Positions 11,030-22,700 of a DNA stretch of 64,000 nt are shown here, one piece after another. The position numbers were made by a program, and so were the translations under genes. The number at the start of each line of letters is the position of its first letter. The first letter of the stretch is position 1. Origin of the DNA: Hemileia vastatrix (taxonomy: Eukaryota; Basidiomycota; Pucciniomycetes; Pucciniales; Zaghouaniaceae); assembly GCA_030280995.1 (NCBI GenBank), contig JASXTE010000005.1:24779001-24843000 (forward strand), read 5' to 3'. A model generated the notes under the pieces. That model had not been told where the DNA came from. It made no database searches and saw nothing but the letters and a program-made list of their open reading frames with translations.

Positions 11030-12120
11030 GTCCAACTTGGAATCCCAATTCATTTTAGAAGCTCATGACTTTATTTAAAAGCTTTATTTTGGAGTTTTTT
11101 AAGTTGAAGATCAATAAAAGAATTAAATGAAGCTAAGGTATTCCATTTTTTAAAATGTTTATATTTTTCAGGTTTAGATAAATATTTCAGTTAAGGATAG
11201 ATTCCTATAGAATTAAAGTGAGTAATTTTTTAAATCTTAATAAAAATTAATACACTTACAAAGAAAATAACCTTTAAAAAATCCTGGTTTCCATCATAAC
11301 CAATCATAATACCACCCATCAGCTTCTTATTCCTTATTGCTAAGTAGGCCAGAGCCATTTGATATAAGGTCCTAAGGAGATTAGATAGTTGAATAAAGGA
11401 TTCATCTTTAACTCCATCATGTGAGTGGTTTTTTTAAATAAATTGGAGTTTAAAAGTATTACTGATTACAGCATCACCAGAATCATACCCAAAACAAAGG
11501 TTTTTTCCAAGTATTTTAAGGTAGATCCATTACAACTGGAACCCAAACAACATAGTGAGATGGAAAATTGAATTAAAGGATCATATTTTTGTTTTTCAGA
11601 GTTAATGTAAAACACCGGGTGATACTGAATGAGCTCCAACAATTTAATGAAAAATTTCTTATAATTTCTGAATATCTGTCTAAAAATGGCTTCAAATAAG
11701 TGTAGGAGTATTTGAATGGTGTAATTAAGGCTTTCTAGGAAGAAGCTAACGTGTCCTGGCCAATTTTGATAAAAAAAAATCTTTTTTAAAATCAGAATCA
11801 GAATTGCAATCAGAATCCAAGAGGAGATAAAGAGCTTTTAAAGTCATTTCTTGATGTAGCTTATCACAATTTGAGAGTAAAGAAGGAATGAATCTCATAT
11901 GGTATAAAAATGTAAATTATGCACAATTTTTTTAGATATGAAGTGTTATGCTGTGGAGTGCTGCATATGAATGGTTTGATACTAACAAATTAGTGAAATG
12001 AGACATTATGATGAAATCAGCACTTTTGGTTGAGAAGGTGTGAATTTGAGTGAAATAAGTGTCTTATTTAATTTTAAAATTCACAAGTGTTGGGGCTATT
12101 GTGTTTCACAAATCTGAACT
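11030..12120 (-). pseudogene. DDE transposase remnant, PIF/Harbinger-like (tentative), minus copy
   Basis: Broken minus-strand frames give the series LLELIQYHPVFYINSEKQK, then ISLCCLGSSCNGSTLKYLEK. This is the order seen in fungal 'DDE superfamily endonuclease' transposases: a helix with LI.DHPVF, then a small-residue region, then NG..LK.LG. Nucleotide similarity to 46310-46690 (same strand) and to 12180-12560 (opposite strand) covers the N-terminal acidic Asp/Ser region. Many stops and frameshifts make it non-functional. Family assignment rests on motif spacing only; the catalytic acids were not located. Confidence 0.45.
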
Positions 12121-12179
12121 TAATTAATTGCAGATTTGGTCAAAGTTAAGTGCAGATTTGTCAGAAATGAATTATCCAA

Positions 12180-12900
12180 TTGTACATCATTTACATTTTT
12201 ATACAATATAAGAGTCATTACTTACTTGCTTTCAAATTGTCATAAACTGCATCAAGCAATGAATATAATAGCTCTTTATATGCTCTGAGAATCTAATTTT
12301 GATTCTGATTCTTATCCTAAAGAAGGATTTCTTTTTCTATCAAAAATGACCATAGAAAATTGCCTTCTTCCAAGAATGCATCAAGTACTTCATACCCCCA
12401 ACTACACTATCCAAACACTTCTTAACTTACCTGTTGCTACTTTTAGACAGTCTTTAGGACCTCTCAGAAATTCTTCCTTAAATTTGTTGATCTTATTCAG
12501 GATCACCTGTGTTTCACAATAATTTCCAAAAACAAAAACAGGTTGCTTCAGTCTTATTAGCCAGAACAGCATGAAGTTTGGGTTCCAAAGTTAATGGATC
12601 TAGCTTAAAATTTTTGAATAATATCTTCTATTTAGGGTATATTTATTTAACCACTTATAAAAAATGATGCATAACTGCTATTATTTCCTTAAATTCCCAA
12701 CATTTCTAATTACCTCATCAACTAAACTTTCTACCAACAATAATAAAGCACCTCTCTACTAGGAAGCAAATTGTGTCAACTATAAATTCTATTGCTTTAG
12801 CTTTGATTTCTGACTCTTACTTAGAAAAAACTTTAGCTTATATGTTGATTATTTCAAAAAAGTTGCAAATCAACAAAAGGGGGCGAAATCTTGTTAATTA
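12180..12900 (+). pseudogene. DDE transposase remnant, PIF/Harbinger-like (tentative), plus copy
   Basis: The plus strand reads LLPRMHQVLHTPNYTIQTLL, then LRNSSLNLLILF, then a frameshifted LIQDH block and INGSSLK-like sequence. It is homologous to the minus-strand copy immediately to the left, and the two stand head to head around about 12150. Several stops and shifts are present. The segment 12900-13350 continues the homology to the other copy at 45720-46190 and so belongs to the same element. Confidence 0.45.
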
Positions 12901-13350
12901 TCCTATATAAAATCTTCAATCAATCACTTGGAAAGGAATTTTTTACATATTCAATTTGACTTTAAATTTGCTCTTAAAGTTTATTTTTTTTTAAATATTA
13001 TTGTTTTCCTTCATCAACTTAACATGAAATGTACATTTTCTACAATTTAATACTTTCCACTCATTAAATTTTACTTTAATCCCTCATATCTTTTTCCTCA
13101 TCTCCTCTTGCATCCCTCATTTAACTTGATGTAAATTTTTCTTTAAACTCATCTCTCCAGGTGAATATTTTTTTCCCTTTTTATTTTTATATTTAATAAT
13201 TATTCTTATTCTTATTTTTTTGTATCTCATGCTGTTTTGTAAGTGGTTTTGATTTTGATTTTCAAGGTAAAATTACCTTTTTTCTCTCTCCACCATCATA
13301 CTCTTTAACCCTGCTTGTCATGGAAAGTATCCCACCTTACCCCAATTTGA
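12901..13350 (+). repeat. Non-coding continuation of the Harbinger-like element
   Basis: Pyrimidine-rich sequence that matches the reverse complement of 45720-46190, including CATCAACTTAACATGAAAT, CTCATCTCTCCAGGTGAAT and GATTTTCAAGGTAAAATTAC. A weaker relative lies inside element E2 at about 36460-36970. The CAGGT(G/A)A block resembles a splice donor context, so this may include an untranslated exon. Confidence 0.5.
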
Positions 13351-13716
13351 TTTTTTCTGTGTCCATCTCATTGAAACACATTTATTACACATTCTTATGA
13401 ATATCACTTTTCCACATTCAATTTCCCCCAAATTTCAACTTTATCCTTTCTCTCTCTATTTTTTCTTACCATTCCATCAAGATGGGTTTCATCTCCTTTC
13501 TTTTTTACCTATCTGATATATATTTTTTTCTATGAGTTTTTCACACTTAAATATATGTATCACTTGTATCTTGATAATGGTGGATGTATTCAACTCCACT
13601 TGTTGTCATTTTAATATCACGTTTCATGTTTCTGTGAGAATTTGAAAATCAGAGTCAGAATTAAAGATAGTATTATTCCAATATATTTCCATTTCAGATG
13701 AAGACTCTTTAAAGCT

Positions 13717-14300
13717 TATCTTTTATTTCCCACAAACAGTTTTGAATTTGGTTCCTTGATTGCAGAGATATATATTTTGAGAGTTGAGCTTCTTTTCCTA
13801 ATTTCATTTTATGTATTTCATGGTTTTATGCTCAAAAAAGTGTTAGATTTATTTGAATCTAATTTGTTTTTACTAAAACTTGTCCTGAAACCTATTTTTC
13901 ATTTCCCATAAAAATGTTTGAATTTGGTTCAGTGGTTTCTGAGATATTGGCCTTTAAAATTGAGCATTTTTTTCCCAATTTCACTTTTACATATTTCATG
14001 TTTTTATATTAAAAAATTAGAGAATAAAGCTTTCAAAACTTTTATCTGATAATTATCTAGGACTTTAATTCTATATTGTTAAAATGTTCATCAAAACCTT
14101 TCAAATTTTTGAAAAAATTTGAAAGAAAGAGTTGGAATTAAAGTTTGGTTTAATTGAATCTTAAATACTTTTAATTCAAGATTCTCCTGAAGCCTATTTT
14201 TTGTTTCCCACAAACTGGTTTTAAATTGGCACAGTGGCTGCTGAGATATTGAACTTTAAGGTTGTGCCTTTGTTGTGCTAACTTCACTTTTATTTATTGA
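13717..14300 (+). repeat. Three diverged direct copies of a ~115-bp motif
   Basis: Copies at about 13717-13830, 13883-14010 and 14188-14300 share TTCCCACAAAC.GTTTTGAATTTGG..C..TG.TT..GAGATAT and a TGAGC(T/A)TTTTT...TTTCA(C)TTTTA tail. The spacing is irregular (166 and 305 bp). No coding content. Confidence 0.7.
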
Positions 14301-14310
14301 ATAATGCATT

Positions 14311-14854
14311 TTGTAATGCATATCATAAAACTTTCATCATGAATTTAACCTTCCAGATATCCAACTACCTTTCTCTTTAGTAAGTGTTCTTCCCTTTCTT
14401 CAAAGTATTTTTTTCTTTTTAATACCATTTTCATATGTCTAAACCTTCACTCATTTTGGCTGCTTGTTTCAGATAAATCAAAAGTTAATTCAAAAAATTA
14501 ACAAGGCAAAGAAAGAAGATAAAAGCAAAAGATTTAAAAAATGTTATGAAGATTAGAAAATTATGGGAATTTTTAAAGTCACCAAATATTTATTATTCTT
14601 TCATGAATTTCTAATAAATAAATCTTATATTTCATTTCACTCAACTAAATTAGTGGGCTAATGAGCTTGTGTTGTATAAATGGTAATTATGATAAATTTA
14701 TATTTCTCATGGGTCTCCTCTAGCTTGTACTTGTGGAAAGTCCCAAGCTTATGTTTCTATCTTTTTCCCCATTCTGGGTTGAGGAATTTTCATTACTTTA
14801 AAGTTTAAAAAAATTTCATATATTAGTTATTTTTTATTCATTTATGTAATTATA
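14311..14854. other. No gene or repeat recognised
   Basis: AT-rich sequence with no frame above background and no motif I can assign. Confidence 0.4.
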
Positions 14855-14856
14855 TT

Positions 14857-15016
14857 TATTTTTGGTGACATTCACCCCTTACTTTGATAAAATGCAGGGG
14901 AAGTATTTCCAAATTTTCAAATTTGACATGAAAAATTGATCACTTGGAAAAATTTTGGTGATACCCACCCCTTACTTAAATAAAACTCAGGGGAGGGTTT
15001 TTCCAAATTTTCAAAA
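14857..15016 (+). repeat. Two-copy tandem repeat, ~92 bp period
   Basis: Copies at 14857-14925 and 14949-15016 share TTTTGGTGA, CACCCCTTACTT, CAGGGGA and TTTCCAAATTTTCAAA. Confidence 0.8.
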
Positions 15017-15708
15017 CAGATATATAGTTTTTTTGACTTGGCTCTATTTAGAAATGCAAATTGGTGATGAAGAGATAGAATTTAAGATGGTTGTGAGTAG
15101 GTAATAGAATTTTTTGCACATGTTTCAGTATTATTTCACCATATTAACTTCAATAGTGTGATATTTTAGAGTCCAGTATGTTCAAATGGTGTTAAAAGAA
15201 GATGATGATATAAATGTTTTTGACAAGATCAAAAGTAACTACTAATTTATGCCCAAACCATTACCCAAAAAAAAACAATTAATCAATTTAAATAGTCAAG
15301 TAAATTTTTAATGTCCTTATAAGTTTGGCCTTTTTTTATACATTCATTAATTAATCCTTTATTTTTTAAATTTCATGCTTTTCTGATTCATGACTTTCCA
15401 TATCTCTTTGAAATTGATGGTCTTTTTTTTTCTATGGGAAAAAATGAACTCTCCCCAGCTCCTCTGCATCAAATCTAGCCTTCAAAAAGTTTGATTTACA
15501 CAAAAAAAAATTCTTCAAATCTAAGGCACATTGATCTTTCAATAGAATATGATCAAACTTCATATTTTAAAAGTTGAGGGCATTTTTTAAAATAGAGAAC
15601 CTTTTTGAGAAAATTGAATAGAAAAAATAATTATTGAATAGGATAAACAAAGGGAAAGAACCATGAACTAGATTTCTAGTTTGGTTTTTAATTGTGGGGT
15701 ATGACTCT
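15017..15708. other. No gene recognised; flank of element E0
   Basis: AT-rich, no coding signal. The triplet TCT at 15706-15708 abuts the E0 terminus. Confidence 0.4.
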
Positions 15709-18170
15709 CACTACACAATATAGGGGGTGAACTAACTAGAAAGTCCCCAAGATGAACTCATATAGAGCTCAGAATGAACTCATAATAAGCCCATAGTGAA
15801 ATATACTTGAAAACCCACCTTAAATTTTTCTACTGAGTGTTGTTCATCTCTGATTTTATGGTTGCTTTTTCAATAGCTCAATGTGTGTTTGATCTGTGGT
15901 GAGTTTGAGTCCAAGGTTGTGGACTTGCTAGTAAGTCTACCCCATATTGTGTTGTGTCTGTGTCAGATTTACAAAGTAACCTTGCTTGAGCTCACCTTAG
16001 AATTTTTCATTTCTGAATTTAACATCTTCTTGGGTCACATCATCTCATCATTAAAACGTAATACCCCAATTATACTTATATTTTGTGTGTTTCTTTTTCC
16101 CTTTTTTTAAATTTCTATTCTCCTCTTTTTAACTACTATTCATTACCTTGATTTCATTTATGGTAAGTTTCTCTCCTCCAGTTCATCATATTCTCATCTC
16201 CTCTCCCCTACCTCATTATTATTTACACAATTTTACCTCTCTGTAACCTCTTACTACACTTTCTGCTGCTAATCTCCCCTTCTCCTTTAAACCTTCACTA
16301 CTTTCTCCATTTGTAAAACATTCCATTACCTTCCTTGACTTGCCAACCCAGGCACACAACTACACACCACCCTCTACCGATTCCAAATTGACTTGTGCCA
16401 CCTGTTCTTTCTCCTCTTACAAGTCACCCCATTTCATCATAGGTTTTTATTCCAATTTTTCTCACCTCTCCCACTCCTCATCCTCACAATAAAACAGAAA
16501 AAAAACCTGAAAAACTATGAGGCTCACCAATCCCTGTCATCTTTCACCTCATCTTGTCACTGAAAATCATTCTAACCCCAATCCTCTCTACCTCACTGCA
16601 ATTGGCTCTCCTCCCTTTTGGTTTCAAATTCCTTGAATTTTTTTTTCTCTTTCACCTTCTTGCACATCTCCTCAACTTTCTCCTCTTTCTTATGCCACCC
16701 ATTACCTATCCCCATCTCTCATCATCACATTTCAAAACTCCCCTTCTTTTCACCATTCCCCTCTACTAAAAAAAACTAAAAAAATAATCAGCAACAAAGT
16801 AACAAACTAACTAAAAATTTAAAGAAGAAATCAACTAAATATTTAACAATAAAGATAAATAGTACTCAACTGATTAAAAAATAAAAAAAGCAAAGCAGTA
16901 TTAAAGTAACTAACTAACTTTAAAATCAAACAGCAATCAATCATAAGCTAAAAAATAAAAGAAATAATAAACTAACTAGAAAACTAAAATTGAAAAAGAT
17001 TAATAGTCTAACTAACAAACTACTATTGCAAAGCAGCAATAAAATAATCAGCTAACTAAAAAAGAGAAGTAGTGATCAACTAATAAACTAACTAAAAAAT
17101 AGAAGCAGTATTAGAATAATTAATTAACTTAAAAAGCAAAACAGCAATAAATAATAAGCTTAAAAATGGAAGTAATAATAAACTAACTAGTAAACTAAAA
17201 TTGAAAAATGTAATAAACTAACTAGCTAACTAGAAATTTAAAGCAGAAATAAATTAACCGTCTAACTAAAAAAGCAATGTAATAATCAACTAATTAGCTT
17301 ACCAAAAAATGAAAATAGCATTCAACTAATTATATAACTTAAAAATCAAATAAACAACCAACAAACAACCTAATTAAAACTTTAAATCAAAAATAAACTA
17401 ACTAATTAACTAAAAAAGTAATTTAGTAATTAACTAATGAATGAACCAAAAAAGAAAAACAGTATTTAAATAATTATATAATTAAAAAAGAAAAACAAAA
17501 ATAAAAAAAACTAACTTGAAAATTGAAGTAGGAAATAACTAACTTAAAAAGAAAAGTATTAATTAACTAAATAAAAAAGCAAAGTAGTAATAAATTAACC
17601 AAATAACTAGATCTGTGAAGTAGTAATAAACAACAAAATAAAAAAATGATATAAGTTTTAATTAACCAATAAAAAAAATTAGGCTTTCTGCCACCATTGA
17701 AGTAAAATTTAAGTAGATAGTTGAATGTTACTTTGATTATTTCATACTTAATTGGCTTATTCAAACACCCTAAATTGTATCTCTTACTAATCACTGTATA
17801 AAATTAAATTTCAAACATCACATTTTGGAATCTTTTCATTAATAATCAATTCAATTTTATCCACATGAATTTCAATGTGCAGCTTTTAGTAGGAAAACAC
17901 TACAAAACATACACATAATTTCTGTTGGTTACTTCTGGAAAAAAATTTCTGCTGATGAAGTGACTAGACAAGTTTACTGGCTAATTTTCACTTTGGTATA
18001 TATACCAAATTGAAAATGCTTCAACCATGTTCCAGTAGTCCATTCATATTACTTATGTATGTTTCAAATATTTTATATAAATTTTATTTTGTTCCTCCAC
18101 TTGTTTTTTTGTAATCATGAATCATAAATATCACCATAATAATGGATTTCAAACCAGTCTCCTGAAAAAA
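15709..18170 (+). repeat. Left inverted arm of E0
   Basis: The reverse complement matches 28685-30503 in order: the terminus, a CTTCTTGGGTCACATCATCT block at 16028, a pyrimidine-rich block (16120-16760), the AACTAACTAAAAA minisatellite, and the TTCAAACCAGTCTCCTG block at about 18150. The left arm has about 150 bp extra near the terminus (15740-15960). Open frames at 15883, 16554 and 17567 have no conserved product in the other arm. Confidence 0.85.
16780..17640 (+). repeat. AACTAACTAAAAA-type degenerate minisatellite in E0 left arm
   Basis: Irregular units of roughly 40-60 bp containing AACTAACTAAAAA, GCAAAGCAGTAATA and variants. The mirror stretch in the right arm (29220-29590) is less than half as long, so the two arms have changed length independently. 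Confidence 0.8.
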
Positions 18171-18449
18171 ATGAAATTATTTTAGAGTGTTTTAGATTTC
18201 CAAAAGAAAGTTCAAAATTATATAGTGATTTTGATTGAAAGTTGAAAAAAAAGAAAAGCAGGAGCAAGAAAAGTGGGATGCAAAATTAAAAAAATTGAAC
18301 AGAGTGGTGTTACTTAATGACGCAAATTAAGTATCAGTAGGTATAAAAACTTACACTACCAGCATATAGGACATGTTTTACATGTAATTTTACACAAAAA
18401 TTACAAAAGTCAATGCATTTGACATGCATCAGTTTGTGTAGCAGCAACT
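18171..18449. other. E0 spacer left of nested E1
   Basis: Not inverted-repeated in the right half. The last three bases, ACT (18447-18449), are the target duplication of E1. Confidence 0.6.
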
Positions 18450-18839
18450 CACCACAGGAAATCTGGGGGTGAACTGCTAGCAGTTCCCTCTTTTTGAAAC
18501 TATCAGGAATTTGTCAGGAAACTGTTGGGAAACCATCCTGAAACTTTCAGAAAGATGTTTTTAAATCTGATGAAAATACATTGAAAAAATAAACTGTCAC
18601 AGATTGAATCCAGAACAATCCCTCCTTGAGCAGAGCTTAAGAACCACATTGAACATCAGTTAATCTCAGGTTTGGCAAAAGGTTGAACAACATCACTTAG
18701 CATACCTTAATATTCAAATATTAAACTTGAATATATGTTGCATGTATGATATAGATGCATATGCATTTGACTTTGTATGGTGGATACTTATTGCATGCTA
18801 AAAAGTGATGTGAAATGCCTATCCAAAGTGTATGCATAA

Positions 18840-19085
18840 TGACTATGAAGAATAAATATGCATAAAAAATATGCATAAAAATATGCATAAAAAATATGCA
18901 TAGTGATTATGCATAAAAAATATACATATTGAATATGCATAAAATATGCATATTGAATATGCATAAAAAATATGTATATTGAATATGCAAAAAAGGTGCA
19001 TATATGTATATGAATAAAATATATTAATATGCATATAAATCTGTATAATGAATATGCATATGAATATGCATAAATATGCATAATG
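18840..19085 (+). repeat. TATGCATAAAAAA microsatellite-like tract
   Basis: Roughly 15-20 degenerate units of (A)TATGCATAAAA, period 13-20 bp, inside E1. The minus-strand frames rich in His, Ile, Tyr and Phe here are artefacts of the repeat. Confidence 0.85.
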
Positions 19086-19739
19086 ATTGAAAAATGAAAA
19101 AAATGATGCTTAACGAGTATATTTTATGCATAAATAGAAATATGCAATATGAATTCATATTGCATACAGATAACACTGACAAACCATTTTGACCAAAACT
19201 CATACTAAATTTTCATTCTGGACTAAAGGTGTGAGGGAAGGAAGAAAAACAGTCCAACGTTAGAAAAATGCTACATGCACTCATTTTGTAGCAGAGCAAA
19301 TGAGAAGTGCTGAATTATGGTTGATGCCCATAATTTAGTATGATATCATAATTTTATTTAATTGTTTTCAATATTGAAAAGACTTTAGGTCGGTTGGTAT
19401 GGATCTAGCTGTGCCAGGGTCTAATCTAATTATTTTAATAATATCTTAATAATTAACGGGCTTTAATACAAAAACAGGTTGTATTTTTTATGGGATATTG
19501 GATATGATAAGGTCTTTTGTAAAAAAAACTTATGTTGTTTAAAAATATTCCTGAATCAGATGTGGGATAATCACTACAAAAAATTGTAGTACTGTGGGCA
19601 ATAAAATATATGCACAAGCAGTAAAGAAAGGACCAAGTGAACCCTTTTTGTGCAGTGGGAATCATTAGAGTGGAATTGTGGATGAAAAATATAATTCATT
19701 ATTACCATTTTAGTTAATCAAAAAATTTATAATATTAAA
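19086..19739. other. E1 internal sequence before the satellite, no gene
   Basis: AT-rich. A short inverted motif (CACTACAAAAAATTGTAGTA) lies at 19572-19591. The 70-codon minus frame at 19453-19665 has no recognisable features. Confidence 0.4.
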
Positions 19740-22700
19740 AAGAACTATTGATTAATTGGTATTTGACCTTTGTGCCTCACTCATATTTATCATTTGATTA
19801 ATTTTTGTCACCATTATGTTATTAATATTATAAGTATAGCAAAAACTCGTGTGCCAGATGCATACCGGGTGATGTTACACCTTTTATAATATTATTAAAT
19901 AAAGGTAAAAAAATATGAAAATGATTTGTTTTACAAAAAATAAATTGATATCCAAAAGCAATATGAGGGATAAAAAGGTAAAATTAAAGGGATCAAATAT
20001 GAAATAAAAAATTAAAGTGAAATTCCTCCCATCAAGAGCAAGTAGACATGATGGGGTGAACGCCCACCAGTGGCACTAAACTTGGACTATAATTTCTTTT
20101 TTTTAAAAATAAAAAAAATCCACTGGAGCTTTACCAAAACTTCAGGATGACAATTTTGCCATATCAAACAACTTCTAGTGCAATTATTGAAGAAAAATTC
20201 ATTTTCATTACAATAGAGAGAATTGATCACATCAGATTGCATGTGACCAAAAGTGTCCAGCACAAGTTCGGCCGAACTTGTGCTGGACACTTTTATGATG
20301 GAGGTTAGCTAGGGTGGAATTTTTCTTCAGTTCATCTGGTATTTCTTATAAACATGTCCACTGGTATTTGATATTTGTGCCTCACTCATATTTATCCTTT
20401 GATTGATTTTTTGTCACCATTATGTTTTAATATTATAAGTATAGCAAAAACTCGTGTGCCCAACGCGTACCGGGTGGTGTTACACCTTTTATAATATTAT
20501 TAAATAAAGGTAAAAAAATATGAAAATGATTTGTTTTACAAAAAATAAATTGATTTACAAAAGCAATATGAGGGATAAAAAGGTAAAATTAAAGGAATCA
20601 AATATGAAATAAAAAATTAAAATGAAATTACTGCCATCAAGAGCAAGTAGACATGTTGGGGAAAATTTCCACCAGTGAGGCTAAACTTGGACTATAATTG
20701 CTTTTTTGAAAAACAAAAAAGTGCCAATCTGAGGTTTAAAAAAACTTCAGCAGAACCATTTAGCCATATCAAAAAACTTCTAGTTCAATGATTGAGAGAG
20801 AATTGATCACACCAGACTGCATGTGACAAAAAGTGTCCAGCACAAGTTTGGCCGAACTTGTGCTGGACACATTTATGACGGAGAGTAGCTAGGGTAGAAT
20901 TTTTCTTCAGTTAATCTGGTATTTCTTATAAACATGTCCATTGGTACTTAATCTTTGTACCTCACTCATATATATCATTTGATTAATTCATTGTCACCAT
21001 TATATTATTAATATTATAAGTATAGCAAAAACTCGTGTGCCCAATGCATACTGGGTGATGTTACACCTTTTATAATATTATTAAATAAAGGTAAAAAAAT
21101 ATGAAAATGATTTGTTTTACAAAAAATAAATTGATATACAAAAGCAATATGAGGGATAAAAAGGTAAAATTAATCTCAAAGAGATCAATTATAAAAAACA
21201 AAATACTAGTAAAATTCTTGCTCTCAAGAGCCAGTAGAAGAGTTGAAAAAAATGGGAGCCATCAGGGCTAAATTGTAATAAGTGACCTTTTTTTTAAAGA
21301 TAAAAAATTATACACCTGAGGTTGTGAAGAACAACAGGTGGATGATTCAGCTAAACAAAACTACTTGCAGTGAAGTTTAATAAAAAAATGTTTTTTTGTT
21401 GCCATATAGAGAATTGATCCCATATGACTGCACGTGACTAAAAGTGTCCAGCACAAGTTTGGCCGAACTTGTGCTGGACACTTTTATGATGGAGAGCGGC
21501 TGGGGTAGAATTTTTCTTCAGTTCATCTGGTAGTTCTTAAAAACATGTCTACTGTTATTTTATCTTTGTGCCTCACTCATACATATTGTTGAATTAAATT
21601 TTTGTCTTAATTATATTATTAATTATATAAGTATAGCAAAAAATCGTGTGCCAAATGCATACTGAGTGATGTTACACCTTTTATAATATTATTAAAAAAA
21701 TGTATAAAAATATTAAAATAATTTATTTTAAAAATTATTAATTGATATCCAAAAGCAATATGAGGAATAAAAAATTAAGTTAAAGTGATCAAATATGAAA
21801 AACAAACTCCAAGTATTATTGCTAATATCAAGGCCAGTAGAGATGTTGAAGCAAATGAGAGCCATCAGGGATAAATTGTACTAAATTGATTGTTTTTTAA
21901 AGATAAAAAATTGTGTACCTGTGGTTTGGATGAAATCTAGGTGGATAATTCAGCTATATCAAACTACATCTAGTGAAGTTTCTTATCAAATAATTTTTTT
22001 CATTGCCATAGAGAGAATTGATCCCATCTGACTGCACCTGACCAAAAGTGTCCAGCACAAGTTCGGCCGAACTTGTGCTGGACACTTTTATGATGGAGAG
22101 TAGCTAGGGTGCAGGTCTTCTTTAGTGCAACTGTTATATTTTTAAAACATGTCAAATGGTATTTGATCTTTCTGTGTTATTCATATTTTATTATCTGATT
22201 AATTTTTTTTCATTAGAATTTTATTAATTTTATTAGTATAGAAAAAACTTGTGCGCCAAATTCATGCCATGTTATGTTACACCTTTTATAATATTATTAA
22301 AAAATGTTAAAAAAATATGAAAATGTTTTCTTTTCCAAAATTATAAATTAATATCCAAATGTAACATGAGTGATAAAAAAGTAAAGTAAAAGAGATCAAA
22401 TATGAAAAAGAAAAATTCAAGAAAAATTCATGCCTTCAAGAGCCAGTGGAGGTGTTGAAACAAATGGGTGCCATCAGGGCTAAATTTGATAAAATTTAAT
22501 TTTTTTTAAAGATAAAAACTTTTTCACCTGAGGTTTGGAAAAACTCAAGGTGGATAATTCAGCCATACCAAACTACTTCTAATGTAATTATTTAGCATTT
22601 TTTTTACTTTAATTTCCACAGAGAGAATTATCCCATCTGACTGCACCTGAACAAAAGTGTCCAGCACAAGTTCTGCCGAACTTGTGCTGGACACTTATAT

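Noticed and set aside
16554..16769. A hydrophobic 71-codon frame that could be a membrane peptide.
   Set aside because: It lies in a pyrimidine-rich block of the E0 arm, and the matching stretch in the other arm does not conserve the product.
18788..19081. A 97-codon His/Ile/Tyr/Phe-rich frame on the minus strand.
   Set aside because: It is the translation of the TATGCATAAAAAA microsatellite.
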